NCBI RefSeq assembly: GCF_036084755.1
Contig: NZ_CP107968.1
Location: 4,123,501 to 4,187,500 of the forward strand
Length of the DNA: 64,000 nucleotides
Source of the DNA: Streptomyces sp. NBC_00370
GTDB lineage: Bacteria; Actinomycetota; Actinomycetes; Streptomycetales; Streptomycetaceae
Direction of reading: 5' to 3'
Shown: piece after piece, positions 25,203 through 33,819 of the stretch
How positions within the stretch are numbered: the stretch's first letter is position 1
Layout: each line of letters starts with the position of its first letter
The notes under the pieces: model-generated
What the model was told of the DNA's origin: nothing
The model's input: only the letters and a program-made list of their open reading frames with translations
The model's database searches: none
Position numbers and translations under genes: made by a program

Positions 25203-25376
25203 GTGGCCAAAGGACTGAATTGCCAGGTATGCAGACAGCGCATGACCGTCAAGAGCGAGCAGCGGCAGCCCATGGGTTCATGGGTGGTTTACGAATGCCG
25301 CAACCCCGCCTGCAAGAACTACATAGCCAGCGGAAATCGGTACTGCTTCAGCGAGAAGGTCTTCGAGGACAAGTAA
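25203..25376 (+). CDS. 57-aa zinc-ribbon-like protein, probably leaderless
   Basis: A small protein: GLNCQVCRQRM gives a first CxxC knuckle and YECRNPACKNY a CxxxxC pair, with one more cysteine (YCFSEKVF) near the end. This resembles a zinc ribbon, so DNA, RNA or protein binding is possible, but no family is recognised. GTG 25203 is the first possible start, has no ribosome site, and lies right at the expected transcript start. It is followed 43 bp later by the 123-aa gene, likely in the same operon. Confidence 0.65.
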   Translation: MAKGLNCQVCRQRMTVKSEQRQPMGSWVVYECRNPACKNYIASGNRYCFSEKVFEDK

Positions 25377-25419
25377 CTCCGGTGCGTGGCGGGAAAATCC
25401 AGATCAAGGAGTCGAGCAA

Positions 25420-25791
25420 ATGGCCAAACAGCCTGTAGAGATAATCACCCAGGCGTCCATGCAGGAGATCGCGGAGCTTTTCCGCAGGTCGATGCGGGTG
25501 AGCTGGATCAACGAGAACATCACCGGTGCCGGGACGAGATTCGAGGAGCCCACGGGATCGGTCTTCGACCATGTCGACCAGGACCGGCCCGACTTCGCCG
25601 TGGTCGCGCTTCTCGGCGGCCGTGGGGCGGGGGTCCACATGTACGTGTGGGACCGCGGCGAACAGCGGGAGATCGCGGTCCAGGTCGTCAGGACCCTGGA
25701 GGCGCTGGGCATCAAGGCGAACGGCAAGGTCCGCCGGTTCATCGCCGCCCTCGAAGAAGGAGACCCCTCACTCAAGTACTCGGGGATCTGA
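25420..25791 (+). CDS. Hypothetical protein, 123 aa
   Basis: A soluble alpha/beta protein with no recognised domain. ATG 25420 follows AAGGAG at 8-nt spacing. Helical N-terminus (ASMQEIAELFRRSMRVSW), a central segment DFAVVALLGGRGAGVHMYVW, and an Arg/Lys-rich helix (GKVRRFIAALEEGDP). It shares an operon with the zinc-ribbon gene and ends at a strong hairpin shared with the convergent second conflict operon. Function unknown. Confidence 0.68.
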   Translation: MAKQPVEIITQASMQEIAELFRRSMRVSWINENITGAGTRFEEPTGSVFDHVDQDRPDFAVVALLGGRGAGVHMYVWDRGEQREIAVQVVRTLEALGIKANGKVRRFIAALEEGDPSLKYSGI

Positions 25792-25821
25792 GCGAAGGGA
25801 TCGGCCCGTTTTCGGAGATGG

Positions 25822-25852
25822 GTGAACCCCCGGTCGCACACCGGGGGTTCAC
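25822..25852. terminator. Strong shared terminator
   Basis: GTGAACCCCCGG (25822-25833) and GTTCAC-ending CCGGGGGTTCAC (25841-25852) form a perfect 12-bp stem with a 7-nt loop, followed by TCGTTT on the plus strand. It ends the 123-aa gene transcript and overlaps the stop codon of the convergent gene, so it can serve both. Confidence 0.82.
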
Positions 25853-26553
25853 TCGTTTCCAAAGGCGGCCCGGGAGACGTCCTTCTCCAGGACCGCCTGG
25901 TGGAAGGTGTAGACGCCGATGTACGAGACTTTGACCACCAAGCAGTAGCGCTCCACCGATGCGAGTACCGCGGCCACCCGCGCGTGCTCGCGCCGCAGGA
26001 AGTGGATGGCCGCCTGGTTCGCCACGGAGCTCTGCCCGCAGACGAGGACCACCGGACGGCTCGACTCCGCCGGGGTGAACTTCGCGACCAGGGCGTACTC
26101 CTGGTTGCCACGGTCGAACAGGTAGCGCTCGCCGTCCACGAGGACGGCCATCGAGTCCGCCCGGTCGCTGTACGGGCGAAGGGACACCCCCGGAAGATGG
26201 GCCGCCAGGTGACCGCCGGTGCGTACGTTGGAGTCACCGATCGGGCCGCCGATACTGAACTCGGTGCGGTCCTCGTTGCTGCCGCGGTAGTCACCGGTCT
26301 CCACCGTCACCCGGCAGCCCAGTTCACCGGCCAGCATCGCCAGTTCCACCACGGCTTGCACATCCCGCTGGTGTGCGGTGCCCGGGGCATTGTACTTGTT
26401 GCCGAGCACGATCAGGCAGTCCTCTCCCGGCCGGATGCCGAAGAAGCCCGCCTTCCTGTTCAACGCCCTCGATCGCCGCCCCCGCTCCCACATCCAGCCG
26501 ATACATCCTCCGATCAGGCTGGTCACCAGTCCGATTCCTATGTTCGCGAGCAC
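25849..26553 (-). CDS. Membrane-anchored protein of conflict operon 2
   Basis: A 234-aa protein with one N-terminal membrane helix (LANIGIGLVTSLIGGCIGWMW) followed by Arg-rich residues, so the rest is cytoplasmic. The soluble domain of about 200 residues is alpha/beta: GFFGIRPGEDCLIVLGNKYN, IGGPIGDSNVRTGGHLAAHL, SSRPVVLVCGQSSVANQAA. It has the look of a Rossmann-like ligand or nucleotide domain, but I do not recognise the family. It is the last gene of the CHAT-2/small-protein operon, 19 bp after the small protein, the position of an effector or membrane sensor. GTG start; its ribosome site (AGGGGG) is rather distant. Confidence 0.72.
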   Translation of the reverse strand: MLANIGIGLVTSLIGGCIGWMWERGRRSRALNRKAGFFGIRPGEDCLIVLGNKYNAPGTAHQRDVQAVVELAMLAGELGCRVTVETGDYRGSNEDRTEFSIGGPIGDSNVRTGGHLAAHLPGVSLRPYSDRADSMAVLVDGERYLFDRGNQEYALVAKFTPAESSRPVVLVCGQSSVANQAAIHFLRREHARVAAVLASVERYCLVVKVSYIGVYTFHQAVLEKDVSRAAFGNE

Positions 26554-26572
26554 CGCGAGAATCTCTGCCCCC

Positions 26573-26959
26573 TCATCTGCGGCCGGGCCCGGCTGCCGGT
26601 CCCCCGGCCGGACCGCCGTTCCTGTCGGACGTCGTATCGAGGACGTGAATGAGCGTCACCACCCTTTCGCGCACCGGTGCGGGCGTGGGCGCCTTCCTTT
26701 TGCCGGAGGTCACCCGGTCGTCATCGTCGGCGGCGCCCAGCCGGGTCACGCGCCAGCCGCCGGTCTCCAGGTCGGCCGTCAGCTCGTCCACGAGATCGGT
26801 GTCCGACGTCCGGACGGCCTCGGCCAGGTCCGCAACGAGTTGGCCAACCTCTTGCCACCCTTCGTCCGGCAGTTCCCAGCCGAGCACGGCCCGTAGCGCG
26901 CGCAGCACAGCTCGCGCCCTCTCCCGGTCGACGAGCGGCGGCGTGTCCGGTGCGTTCAT
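26573..26959 (-). CDS. CATRA system-associated small protein (copy 2)
   Basis: 128 aa, the same length as the copy at 18829. The C-terminal block VRERVVTLIHVLDTT matches that protein's LRERVVTLIHVIAGED, and both have a helical N-terminal half with a conserved Trp (LGWELPDEGW). ATG 26959 has AAGGGG upstream and lies 20 bp after the CHAT-2 stop, with the membrane protein 19 bp downstream. Its role is not known; constant presence beside CHAT proteins points to control of the protease. Its frame is open far upstream inside CHAT-2, but that part is a shadow. Confidence 0.78.
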   Translation of the reverse strand: MNAPDTPPLVDRERARAVLRALRAVLGWELPDEGWQEVGQLVADLAEAVRTSDTDLVDELTADLETGGWRVTRLGAADDDDRVTSGKRKAPTPAPVRERVVTLIHVLDTTSDRNGGPAGGPAAGPGRR

Positions 26960-26979
26960 GACGTAACCCCTTTTGCCCG

Positions 26980-29900
26980 TCACCGGCCTGTGTGGATGTA
27001 CTGAGCCCACATCGCCGGTGCTTTGACATAGCGTTTGCGCAGTTGGCGGACGATGCCGTGCAAGGCCCGGCTTGTGTCGGTGACGTCCAGCCCGGCCCCG
27101 TAGTGGCGCAGTGACCGGTAGAGCTTCTCGGTCAGCAACACCGAAGCCAGGTCGGCCGAGCCCCACAACGCTCCGACCACCTGCGGATAGCCTGCGGTCA
27201 AGAAGGCCGACGTCACGTGGATCGCCTCGTCCGGCAGCCGGTCGCTCCGCGCGGTGTGACAGGCGAGCAGCACGGCGAGCTGCGCCTGCGGCAACCGCTG
27301 CCGGGTGACACTCAGCACGTCGAGGGGCCCGTCGGCGAGCTCCAGCCGGCTTTTCGACGGGTCGTCGGGGTCGCTGATGCCGTGGCAGGCGAAGTGCACA
27401 GCGGCCGCCGACCGCAGTTCGGCGAGGACATGCTCCACACCGGCGTCGGCTCCCGCGATGACACGGAGTCCGCGCAGCGTCCTGGTGATCGCGTCGACCT
27501 CGTCTCCGGACGCCCCGTCCGAGCCGTTGTCGCCGGTCGGCTGACTTACCGCCAGGAACGCACCAGCGTCGCAGCGCGCCGTCGGCGCCTGCCGGGCATG
27601 GTGCAGCGCCCTGATGCTGGGGGTGTAGGACGAGGCGACCCGGTCGAGGACGGAGCGCCGCTCGCCCAGCGCCCCCTTGCGCTGGTATCCGGCGGCATGG
27701 ATCGGGAGGTGCGCCAGCGGTCCCGAGGTGGACCACCACAGCCGCGGTATCTCGGAGCGTGGTGTGCCGTCCGGGATCGGGCCGGTGAAGCCCGCCGCGT
27801 CGAGCACCGGTTGTGCGACGGTGTCCCACAGCCACTCGAGGGTCGTGAAGACCGTCTCGCGGGCCGCGTCCTTCCGGTCGAGCGCCGCATCCCGGTCAAC
27901 GGCCGCCGCCTCCAGGAACTCCTTTGCGGTGTGGGCCAGTTGGCCCTCGCTTATCTGGAGCGGTACGAGCTTGATGTCGTGGAGCGTGACCACCAGCGCG
28001 TCGCATCGCAGACGGTCGATGTTGACCAGCACGATGGGTCCCTGTGCCGCCTCCGCCCGCATCTGCGCGACGGTGGGAGGCAGCAGGAAATCCCCGAAGC
28101 CGGGAAGCGACCGGATCCGGTCCAGCAGACGCTGCCATTCCTCGGCCACGGCGTGCTGCGTGCCGACCCGCGTCGCCTCGTCGGGAGCCGTGGCGTCCTC
28201 GGCCCGCCACATCCGCTCTCCGACGGCGGTGAACTCGGCGGCCTCCGCGGGGTGCGCGGCCGCAAGCACCGAGATGTCGGTCCGCGCCTCCAGGTCCTGG
28301 CTCATCAGCACGGCCCGGCCCTGCTCCAGTAGAACGGCGGCCTGATCGATGCGGTTCGCGGTGATCGCCACCGCACAGCCGGTACGCCCAAGGCTCGTCC
28401 CGGCGAGCTGATCCGGTATGTCGGCCGCCCGCCGGGCAGCTGACGCGTCCGGATAACGACGGCCCAGCAGTGCGGAGCGCACGACGGCCTGCCGGTCGTC
28501 CCTGCGCAACGCCGACGACGTCAGCAGCGGCAGCACGGCCAGCGCCACGGCTGCGGCGTCGGCGGCCCTGTCCCAGTCAGGACGCTCCATCTCCCGGCCG
28601 AGCGCGGCGCGGGCGTTCTCGAATCTCGCCCAAGGCGGCAGCCGCGTCTCGGCATCGGGATCCCACCGCACGTCGGTCTCCTCGACGGCGTACAGGTCAC
28701 CGATGACATCGGCAACGGCGAGTTCGACCTTCGTGCGGAGCATGTCCAGCTGGACATGGAGAACCTGCCACTGCCGCGCCAGTTCGTCGCCGGCTCCGCC
28801 CGGCAACCGGATCCCGTCCGGCGGCCCCTCCAATCCGCGCGCCGCCGCGGTGTAGAGCCGGTGCGCCTCCCTCACCTTGACCGGATCGCGGAGCAGCACA
28901 GCCTCGTCGGCCAGGACGGACGCGTACTGGAGCGCGCAGCCCAGCCACTGCCACGACCCCTCCGGCAGCCGTCCGAGGGCCCAGCCCAGGGCGCCGCACG
29001 CACGTCGGACCGTCTCCGTGTCCTGGTGCAGAAAGCCGTACCCATGACGGTAGAACTCCACCGCGCAGAGTAGGTCGACATACCGGGAGCTGGTGGGCGG
29101 CAGCGTGGCCAGCACCTCGTCACCGGCGTTGACGGCTGTCCTCAGCTCGTCGACGTTCTCGCTGAAGAGGTACTTGGCGGCGAGCGCGAACACCAGAACC
29201 GTCGCCGTCCAGCCGCGACGGCCGTCGTCCAGCCCCCGTTCAGCCAGACGTGCTCGTAACTCATCTTCCGCGAGGGCCAGTCGGCGCGGATCGTTCGCGG
29301 TCGGGGCGCTGCCGAACAGCCCCCGGGAGACCGCCTCGGCGTGCGGCGGGAGGCCGGTACGGTCCGACTCCTTCTGCGGGTCGAACGGCGTCCGCAGATC
29401 GCGCAGCGACGGGACATCCTGCGGTCCGGCCGGCCAGTTGAAGGTGTCGGGCCGTCCTGTAGGCGGGACTCCGGACGCGCCCCCCGGTCCAGCGCCGGGA
29501 CGTGGGGCCCGGCCCAGGATGTCGGCGAAGTCCTCCGGTCCGGGGCCCGGCGAGTGATATCCGGGGGACGGAGGAGGGGCGTACATCTGGATCGACGGCA
29601 GCGCGGCCCCGCCGAGCAGCGGGCCCAGCATGGGCCGCAGCTGGCGCAGCACTCCGGCTGTGCCGAACGGGAACAGCTTCATCAGCCGGGGAAGTTCGGC
29701 GAACGCCTGGCGCTTCTGGACGATGTGCGGGTAGAGCGGACTGTCGGCCGGCAGATCGGCTTGAAGGGCTGCCATGAGCTCGTCGGCCCGTGCGATGTCC
29801 TTGGCCGATCCGCCGAAGAAGGCTCGGACGGCCAGTAAGGGTGCCATGTTGACCGCATAGAGCCCACGGTCGTCGGGCGGTCCTTCGGCGCGGAACACCT

Positions 29901-30801
29901 CAAGGTGCTCCATCGCTTCGTCGATCTCGGCGGTTTCGAGGGTATGGCTCACCACCGCCATCAGCGCCATGGCCATGAGCAGGTGTACCGAGGCGGTCTC
30001 GTACCCCGAGTGCCGGCTGCCACGCTCACGCGCGAACTCCACGGCTGCCACAGCCGCGCGCCCCGCGCGGAGCGCGAAGTCGACGGCCGAGCGGTCCTGC
30101 GGGTGCGCCCGGAACCAGCTCACACCCGCGTGCACAGCGGTGCGGCCGACCAGTTCCGCTTCCAGATGGTCCGTGGTGACGCAGTCGTACGCCTCACGTG
30201 CCCGCTGCCAGGCGTCGTCGAGCGCCGACTGGTCCCCCGACTCGTAACGGAAGCAGGCGGCCTGGGCGAGCCGGACCAGGACACAGCAGCGGCCGAGGTC
30301 GTCCGGCGGCAGCATGGCGACGAGCCGGAGCGCGGACTGCTCGATCTGCTGGACCGGCTGGAAGTGGCGGGGCAGCGGGAGTCCGAGGTAGGTGGCGGCC
30401 ACAAGGACCGGGTCGTCGGCTGCGCGTCCTTGCGTCTGGGCGCCGAGGTGGTGGTGCACATCGCGGGACAACTGATAGTCGCCGTAACGGAAGGAGAGGG
30501 TGCGCTCGGCCAGCCACAGGTGCAGCACCCAGCTGGGCCGCTCGGGATGTTCGCGCGGACCGGTGTCCAGTGCGAACTCCATCAGTGCCGCGGCGGCGAC
30601 CGCCGACGCCCTGCCCGTCTCGTCACCGCTCCACGAGGCGCGCAGCAGTCCGGTCGCGGCCGGAAGCCAGCTCTGCGGGTCCGTCCCGGCGGTGGCGATC
30701 TGCCGCTCCGCCTCGGGCGACCACGCCACGCCACAGCGGGCCAACGCGCGGTCCACGACTGCTCTCAGGTCTGTCACGCGTTCAGTCTTGCCCGGTGACA
30801 T
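26980..30801 (-). CDS. CHAT (caspase-like) protease with helical repeats, conflict system 2
   Basis: About 1273 aa. A long TPR-like helical region fills residues 1 to about 900, interrupted near 420-470 by a Gly/Pro-rich low-complexity stretch. The C-terminal CHAT domain has His in VHFACHG (about 1140) and Cys in VLLACHTA (about 1181), again 41 residues apart as in CHAT-1. The N-terminus is not similar enough to CHAT-1 to call a recent duplication. Start uncertain: ATG 30801 has weak GAGG, GTG 30777 is an alternative. First gene of an operon with the small protein and the membrane protein. Confidence 0.85.
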   Translation of the reverse strand: MSPGKTERVTDLRAVVDRALARCGVAWSPEAERQIATAGTDPQSWLPAATGLLRASWSGDETGRASAVAAAALMEFALDTGPREHPERPSWVLHLWLAERTLSFRYGDYQLSRDVHHHLGAQTQGRAADDPVLVAATYLGLPLPRHFQPVQQIEQSALRLVAMLPPDDLGRCCVLVRLAQAACFRYESGDQSALDDAWQRAREAYDCVTTDHLEAELVGRTAVHAGVSWFRAHPQDRSAVDFALRAGRAAVAAVEFARERGSRHSGYETASVHLLMAMALMAVVSHTLETAEIDEAMEHLEVFRAEGPPDDRGLYAVNMAPLLAVRAFFGGSAKDIARADELMAALQADLPADSPLYPHIVQKRQAFAELPRLMKLFPFGTAGVLRQLRPMLGPLLGGAALPSIQMYAPPPSPGYHSPGPGPEDFADILGRAPRPGAGPGGASGVPPTGRPDTFNWPAGPQDVPSLRDLRTPFDPQKESDRTGLPPHAEAVSRGLFGSAPTANDPRRLALAEDELRARLAERGLDDGRRGWTATVLVFALAAKYLFSENVDELRTAVNAGDEVLATLPPTSSRYVDLLCAVEFYRHGYGFLHQDTETVRRACGALGWALGRLPEGSWQWLGCALQYASVLADEAVLLRDPVKVREAHRLYTAAARGLEGPPDGIRLPGGAGDELARQWQVLHVQLDMLRTKVELAVADVIGDLYAVEETDVRWDPDAETRLPPWARFENARAALGREMERPDWDRAADAAAVALAVLPLLTSSALRRDDRQAVVRSALLGRRYPDASAARRAADIPDQLAGTSLGRTGCAVAITANRIDQAAVLLEQGRAVLMSQDLEARTDISVLAAAHPAEAAEFTAVGERMWRAEDATAPDEATRVGTQHAVAEEWQRLLDRIRSLPGFGDFLLPPTVAQMRAEAAQGPIVLVNIDRLRCDALVVTLHDIKLVPLQISEGQLAHTAKEFLEAAAVDRDAALDRKDAARETVFTTLEWLWDTVAQPVLDAAGFTGPIPDGTPRSEIPRLWWSTSGPLAHLPIHAAGYQRKGALGERRSVLDRVASSYTPSIRALHHARQAPTARCDAGAFLAVSQPTGDNGSDGASGDEVDAITRTLRGLRVIAGADAGVEHVLAELRSAAAVHFACHGISDPDDPSKSRLELADGPLDVLSVTRQRLPQAQLAVLLACHTARSDRLPDEAIHVTSAFLTAGYPQVVGALWGSADLASVLLTEKLYRSLRHYGAGLDVTDTSRALHGIVRQLRKRYVKAPAMWAQYIHTGR

Positions 30802-30877
30802 GCCTCGCAGGCGCCATCCGGAAATTTCCGTCATACGGAGCGGGCGCCCGGCGGCAGCCGCGCGCCCGCAGCCGGTA

Positions 30878-30930
30878 AAAGCAACAGATCCAGACTGATT
30901 TACAAGGTTGTACAAAAATGAAAGCAACAG
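30878..30930. repeat. AT-rich divergent region with 10-bp direct repeats
   Basis: AAAGCAACAG occurs at 30878-30887 and 30921-30930, 43 bp apart, flanking the perfect palindrome TTGTACAA (30908-30915). The stretch is AT-rich against a GC-rich background and lies between CHAT-2 and the arabinofuranosidase gene. Likely holds promoters and a regulator site for one or both. Confidence 0.45.
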
Positions 30931-30933
30931 TTA

Positions 30934-30962
30934 TTGACGCAACCGAACAGCGGTCGTAGCTT
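30934..30962 (+). promoter_or_regulatory. Sigma-HrdB-type promoter of the arabinofuranosidase gene
   Basis: TTGACG (30934-30939), 17-nt spacer, TAGCTT (30957-30962). This is a close match to the housekeeping consensus, about 80 bp before the ATG at 31042. Confidence 0.6.
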
Positions 30963-31041
30963 CCCTGCCGTCACCCTGTAGTGCGAACCGCACTGCCGCG
31001 CAGACGAGTCAGAGCTCCCTCCTCCCATTCAGGAGCACACC

Positions 31042-32514
31042 ATGCGCAGAACGAGATCTTCGGCTCTTCGGTATCGGCGGGGTCTGTTGGCCGTCCTCGC
31101 GGTCCTCGGGCTCGTCCTCGGGGCGTTCGTCAGCGGGCCGGGGGCCGCGCAGGCTGCCGGGTCGTTGCCTTGTGACATCTACGCCGCGGCCAACACGCCG
31201 TGCGTCGCCGCGCACAGTACGACGCGCGCTCTGTTCTCCTCGTACAACGGGCCCCTCTACCAGGTGCGTCGGGCGTCGAACGGCGGGACCGCCGACATCG
31301 GGCTGCTGGCGCAAGGGGGTTACGCGAACGCGGCGCAGCAGGACTCGTTCTGCGCGGACACCACGTGCAGCATCTCCAAGGTCTACGACCAGACCTCCCG
31401 CCACAACGACCTCACCCCAGGGCCCGCCGGGACGGCCGGTATGGGGGCCGACCGGGGCGCCGACGCCGCCGAGTTGTCGGTCACGGCCGGCGGGCACAAG
31501 GTGTACGGCATCTGGATCTCGCCGGGGGTCGGCTACCGCTCGACCGGGCGCGCCGCCGGGGTCGCCGTCAACGGGCAGGCCGAGGGCGCCTACATGGTGG
31601 CCAGCGGTACGCATGTCGGCTCCGCCTGCTGCTTCGACTACGGCAACGCCGAGAGCACGCCCGCCGACACCGGCAACGGGCACATGGACGCCGTGAGCAT
31701 CGCGACCACCTGCTACTTCGCGCCGTGCACCGGCACCGGGCCATGGGTCGAGGCCGACCTGGAGAACGGGATGTTCCAGGGCAACAACGGCTCCAACACG
31801 GCCAACACCGGTAACAAGAGCGCGTTCGTCACCGCCGTGCTCAAGAACAACGGGCAGACCACCTACGCGCTGAAGGGCGGCAACTCGCAGTCCGGCGCGC
31901 TGACCACCTGGTGGAACGGCGCCCTGCCGACCAGGGGCGGTTACGCGCCGATGCATCAGGAGGGCGGCATCATCCTGGGCACCGGCGGGGACAACAGCAA
32001 CTGGAACATGGGCACGTTCTTCGAGGGCGTGATGGTCTCCGGCTATCCGACGGACGCCGCGGAGAACGCGGTTCAGTCCAACGTCGTCTCGGTCGGCTAC
32101 TCCGGCCAGACGAACGTGCCCAACGGACCGCAGGGGCAGATCACCGGTCCCGGCGGTCAGTGTGTGGACGTCGCCGCCGACGACACCGGCGTGAACCTGG
32201 CCCCCGTCCAGCTGTGGAACTGCCAGTCGTACGCCGAGGACCAGTTCTGGGCGCACCACACCAACGGGTCCCTCAGCACGATCGGCCGCTGCCTGGACAT
32301 CAACGGCAACGGCACGGCCAACGGCACCCAGGTCGAGCTGTGGGACTGCAACGGGGTGGGCGGCCAGGTCTGGAACCAGCGGTCCGACGGCTCGCTGTTC
32401 AATCCGCAGTCCGGCCGCTGCCTCGACTCACCGAGCGGCGCCACGGCCAACGGGACGCGGCTGCAGATCTGGGACTGCAACGGCTCCGGCGCCCAGAAGT
32501 TCACCCTGCACTGA
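31042..32514 (+). CDS. Secreted GH54 alpha-L-arabinofuranosidase with ricin-type lectin domain
   Basis: A 490-aa exported enzyme. Signal peptide to about residue 38 (GPGAAQAAG). The GH54 catalytic domain starts LPCDIYAAANTPCVAAHST and keeps the family motif CCFDYGNAE (Glu204, the expected nucleophile) and GTGGDNSN followed by GTFFEGVMVSGYP. The C-terminal 130 residues are a ricin B/CBM13 lectin domain with repeated GRCLD, VQLWNCQ and QIWDCNG motifs, in place of the fungal CBM42. It should release arabinose side chains from arabinoxylan or arabinan outside the cell. AGGAG precedes the ATG; a good promoter lies at 30934. Confidence 0.9.
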   Translation: MRRTRSSALRYRRGLLAVLAVLGLVLGAFVSGPGAAQAAGSLPCDIYAAANTPCVAAHSTTRALFSSYNGPLYQVRRASNGGTADIGLLAQGGYANAAQQDSFCADTTCSISKVYDQTSRHNDLTPGPAGTAGMGADRGADAAELSVTAGGHKVYGIWISPGVGYRSTGRAAGVAVNGQAEGAYMVASGTHVGSACCFDYGNAESTPADTGNGHMDAVSIATTCYFAPCTGTGPWVEADLENGMFQGNNGSNTANTGNKSAFVTAVLKNNGQTTYALKGGNSQSGALTTWWNGALPTRGGYAPMHQEGGIILGTGGDNSNWNMGTFFEGVMVSGYPTDAAENAVQSNVVSVGYSGQTNVPNGPQGQITGPGGQCVDVAADDTGVNLAPVQLWNCQSYAEDQFWAHHTNGSLSTIGRCLDINGNGTANGTQVELWDCNGVGGQVWNQRSDGSLFNPQSGRCLDSPSGATANGTRLQIWDCNGSGAQKFTLH

Positions 32515-32542
32515 GCCCGCGCACGACAACTGCCCCACAGCT

Positions 32543-32576
32543 GAGGACCGGTCCGTCTCCCCGCGGGCCGGTCCTC
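32543..32576. terminator. Hairpin between convergent genes
   Basis: GAGGACCGG (32543-32551) pairs with CCGGTCCTC (32568-32576) with a GC-rich inner loop, in the 68-bp gap between the arabinofuranosidase and the convergent DUF916 gene. Confidence 0.72.
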
Positions 32577-32582
32577 CCGCGT

Positions 32583-33668
32583 TCAGCGGACGCCCGCGCT
32601 CCCCTGGCCGCTGAGCGCCTGCTCCACGGCCTCCCGTACCCGCTTCTCCTCAAGTACCTTGCGCCGCGCCCGGTTTCGGCGCCTGAGCAGGTACGACCCG
32701 ACGGCCGCCGCGATCACCAGGACGACCAGCAGCAACAGCGTCCACGGGACGGCCCAGCCGTGGGCCGTCGCCTCGACCACCTTCAGCGGAGTGGTGGAGC
32801 CGGACGCGTCGGTGAGCAGCGGTGTGAGCTTCACGGTCGCCGTCAGGCTGACACCGGGCCGTACGTCGTGCACGGCCACCTTCACCGGCCAGCTCTCGCC
32901 CGGCAGCAGCTCCGGCGGCGCGACGACGGCGCCCGCGTCCTTCTTCAGCCAGCCGAACGGGCCCGAGAGGGACACGCCTTGCTTGGCCGACAGGATCGCG
33001 TTGCCGGTGTTGTGGATCGTGTACGTGACGGTGGCGTCACCCGTGCCGAACGGGTTGAGCGAACCGTTGAAATCCGTGTGCAGGTTCTCGACGGCGAGGG
33101 TCGGCCTGAGCGCCCCGCTGACCCGCAGCTTGATCTTGATGCCGAGGCGCCGGTCGACGTTGATGCCCTCGGCCTCGTCGGACTGCTTCAGGGAGCTGAG
33201 GATGCCGCCCGCGTAGTCGCCGGGCGTGGCGTTGTCCGGAATGGCCGCCGTGAAGGGGACGTTGGCGCTCTTCCCCGGCCGGATCGTGACGCTGGAGCGG
33301 GCCGCGTGCACCCACGCGCCGATGCCGACGGACTTCTTCTCCTTCGGGAGCAGGTCGAGTTGGCCGGTGTCCGTGGTGAAGCCGTCGGCCGCGTAGACCG
33401 CGAGCGTGAGCGGGGTCTTGCCGCGGTTGGCCACCACCATGGTGTCCTTGACCTCGGCACCGGGGTTGACGGTGTAGCTGAAGCTCGACCGGTCGGCGCC
33501 GTACCCGTTCTCGGCCGTCCTCACCGTCCAGGTGACGTCGCCGCCGTCGGCCGCCCGGGCGAGGCCGGCGGGCAGGCCGACGATCGCGAGAGCGGCGAGC
33601 AGGGCGAGGACGAGGGCGCGGACGGGCGCGGTGGCTCTGGCCTTCCGGCGGGTTACGGGCGCGTACAT
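32583..33668 (-). CDS. Surface DUF916 (WxL-associated) family membrane protein
   Basis: A 361-aa exported protein anchored by a C-terminal helix. Signal peptide ends near LARAADGG (about 40). Residues about 45-150 fit the DUF916 domain (VTWTVRTAENGYGADRSSFSY, NPGAEVKDTMVVANRG); a second beta-sandwich with VTYTIHNTGN follows. Then a membrane helix (WTLLLLVVLVIAAAVGSYLL) and a short basic cytoplasmic tail. In Firmicutes such proteins act with WxL proteins in peptidoglycan or surface complexes; no WxL partner is visible here. AGGAGA precedes the ATG. Confidence 0.82.
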   Translation of the reverse strand: MYAPVTRRKARATAPVRALVLALLAALAIVGLPAGLARAADGGDVTWTVRTAENGYGADRSSFSYTVNPGAEVKDTMVVANRGKTPLTLAVYAADGFTTDTGQLDLLPKEKKSVGIGAWVHAARSSVTIRPGKSANVPFTAAIPDNATPGDYAGGILSSLKQSDEAEGINVDRRLGIKIKLRVSGALRPTLAVENLHTDFNGSLNPFGTGDATVTYTIHNTGNAILSAKQGVSLSGPFGWLKKDAGAVVAPPELLPGESWPVKVAVHDVRPGVSLTATVKLTPLLTDASGSTTPLKVVEATAHGWAVPWTLLLLVVLVIAAAVGSYLLRRRNRARRKVLEEKRVREAVEQALSGQGSAGVR

Positions 33669-33819
33669 GGTTGGGGTCTCCTGGCGCGAGAGGCGGGGCG
33701 GGCCACCGAAAGGCGGCTGCTGCCACGCCCGGTGGGACGGTCGGACGGCCCGGTCAGCCGGCCGGGAGGCGGGGCGGGGCGGAAGGCGGGGCGGACACCC
33801 GGAGGCGCCCGCCCCACCC

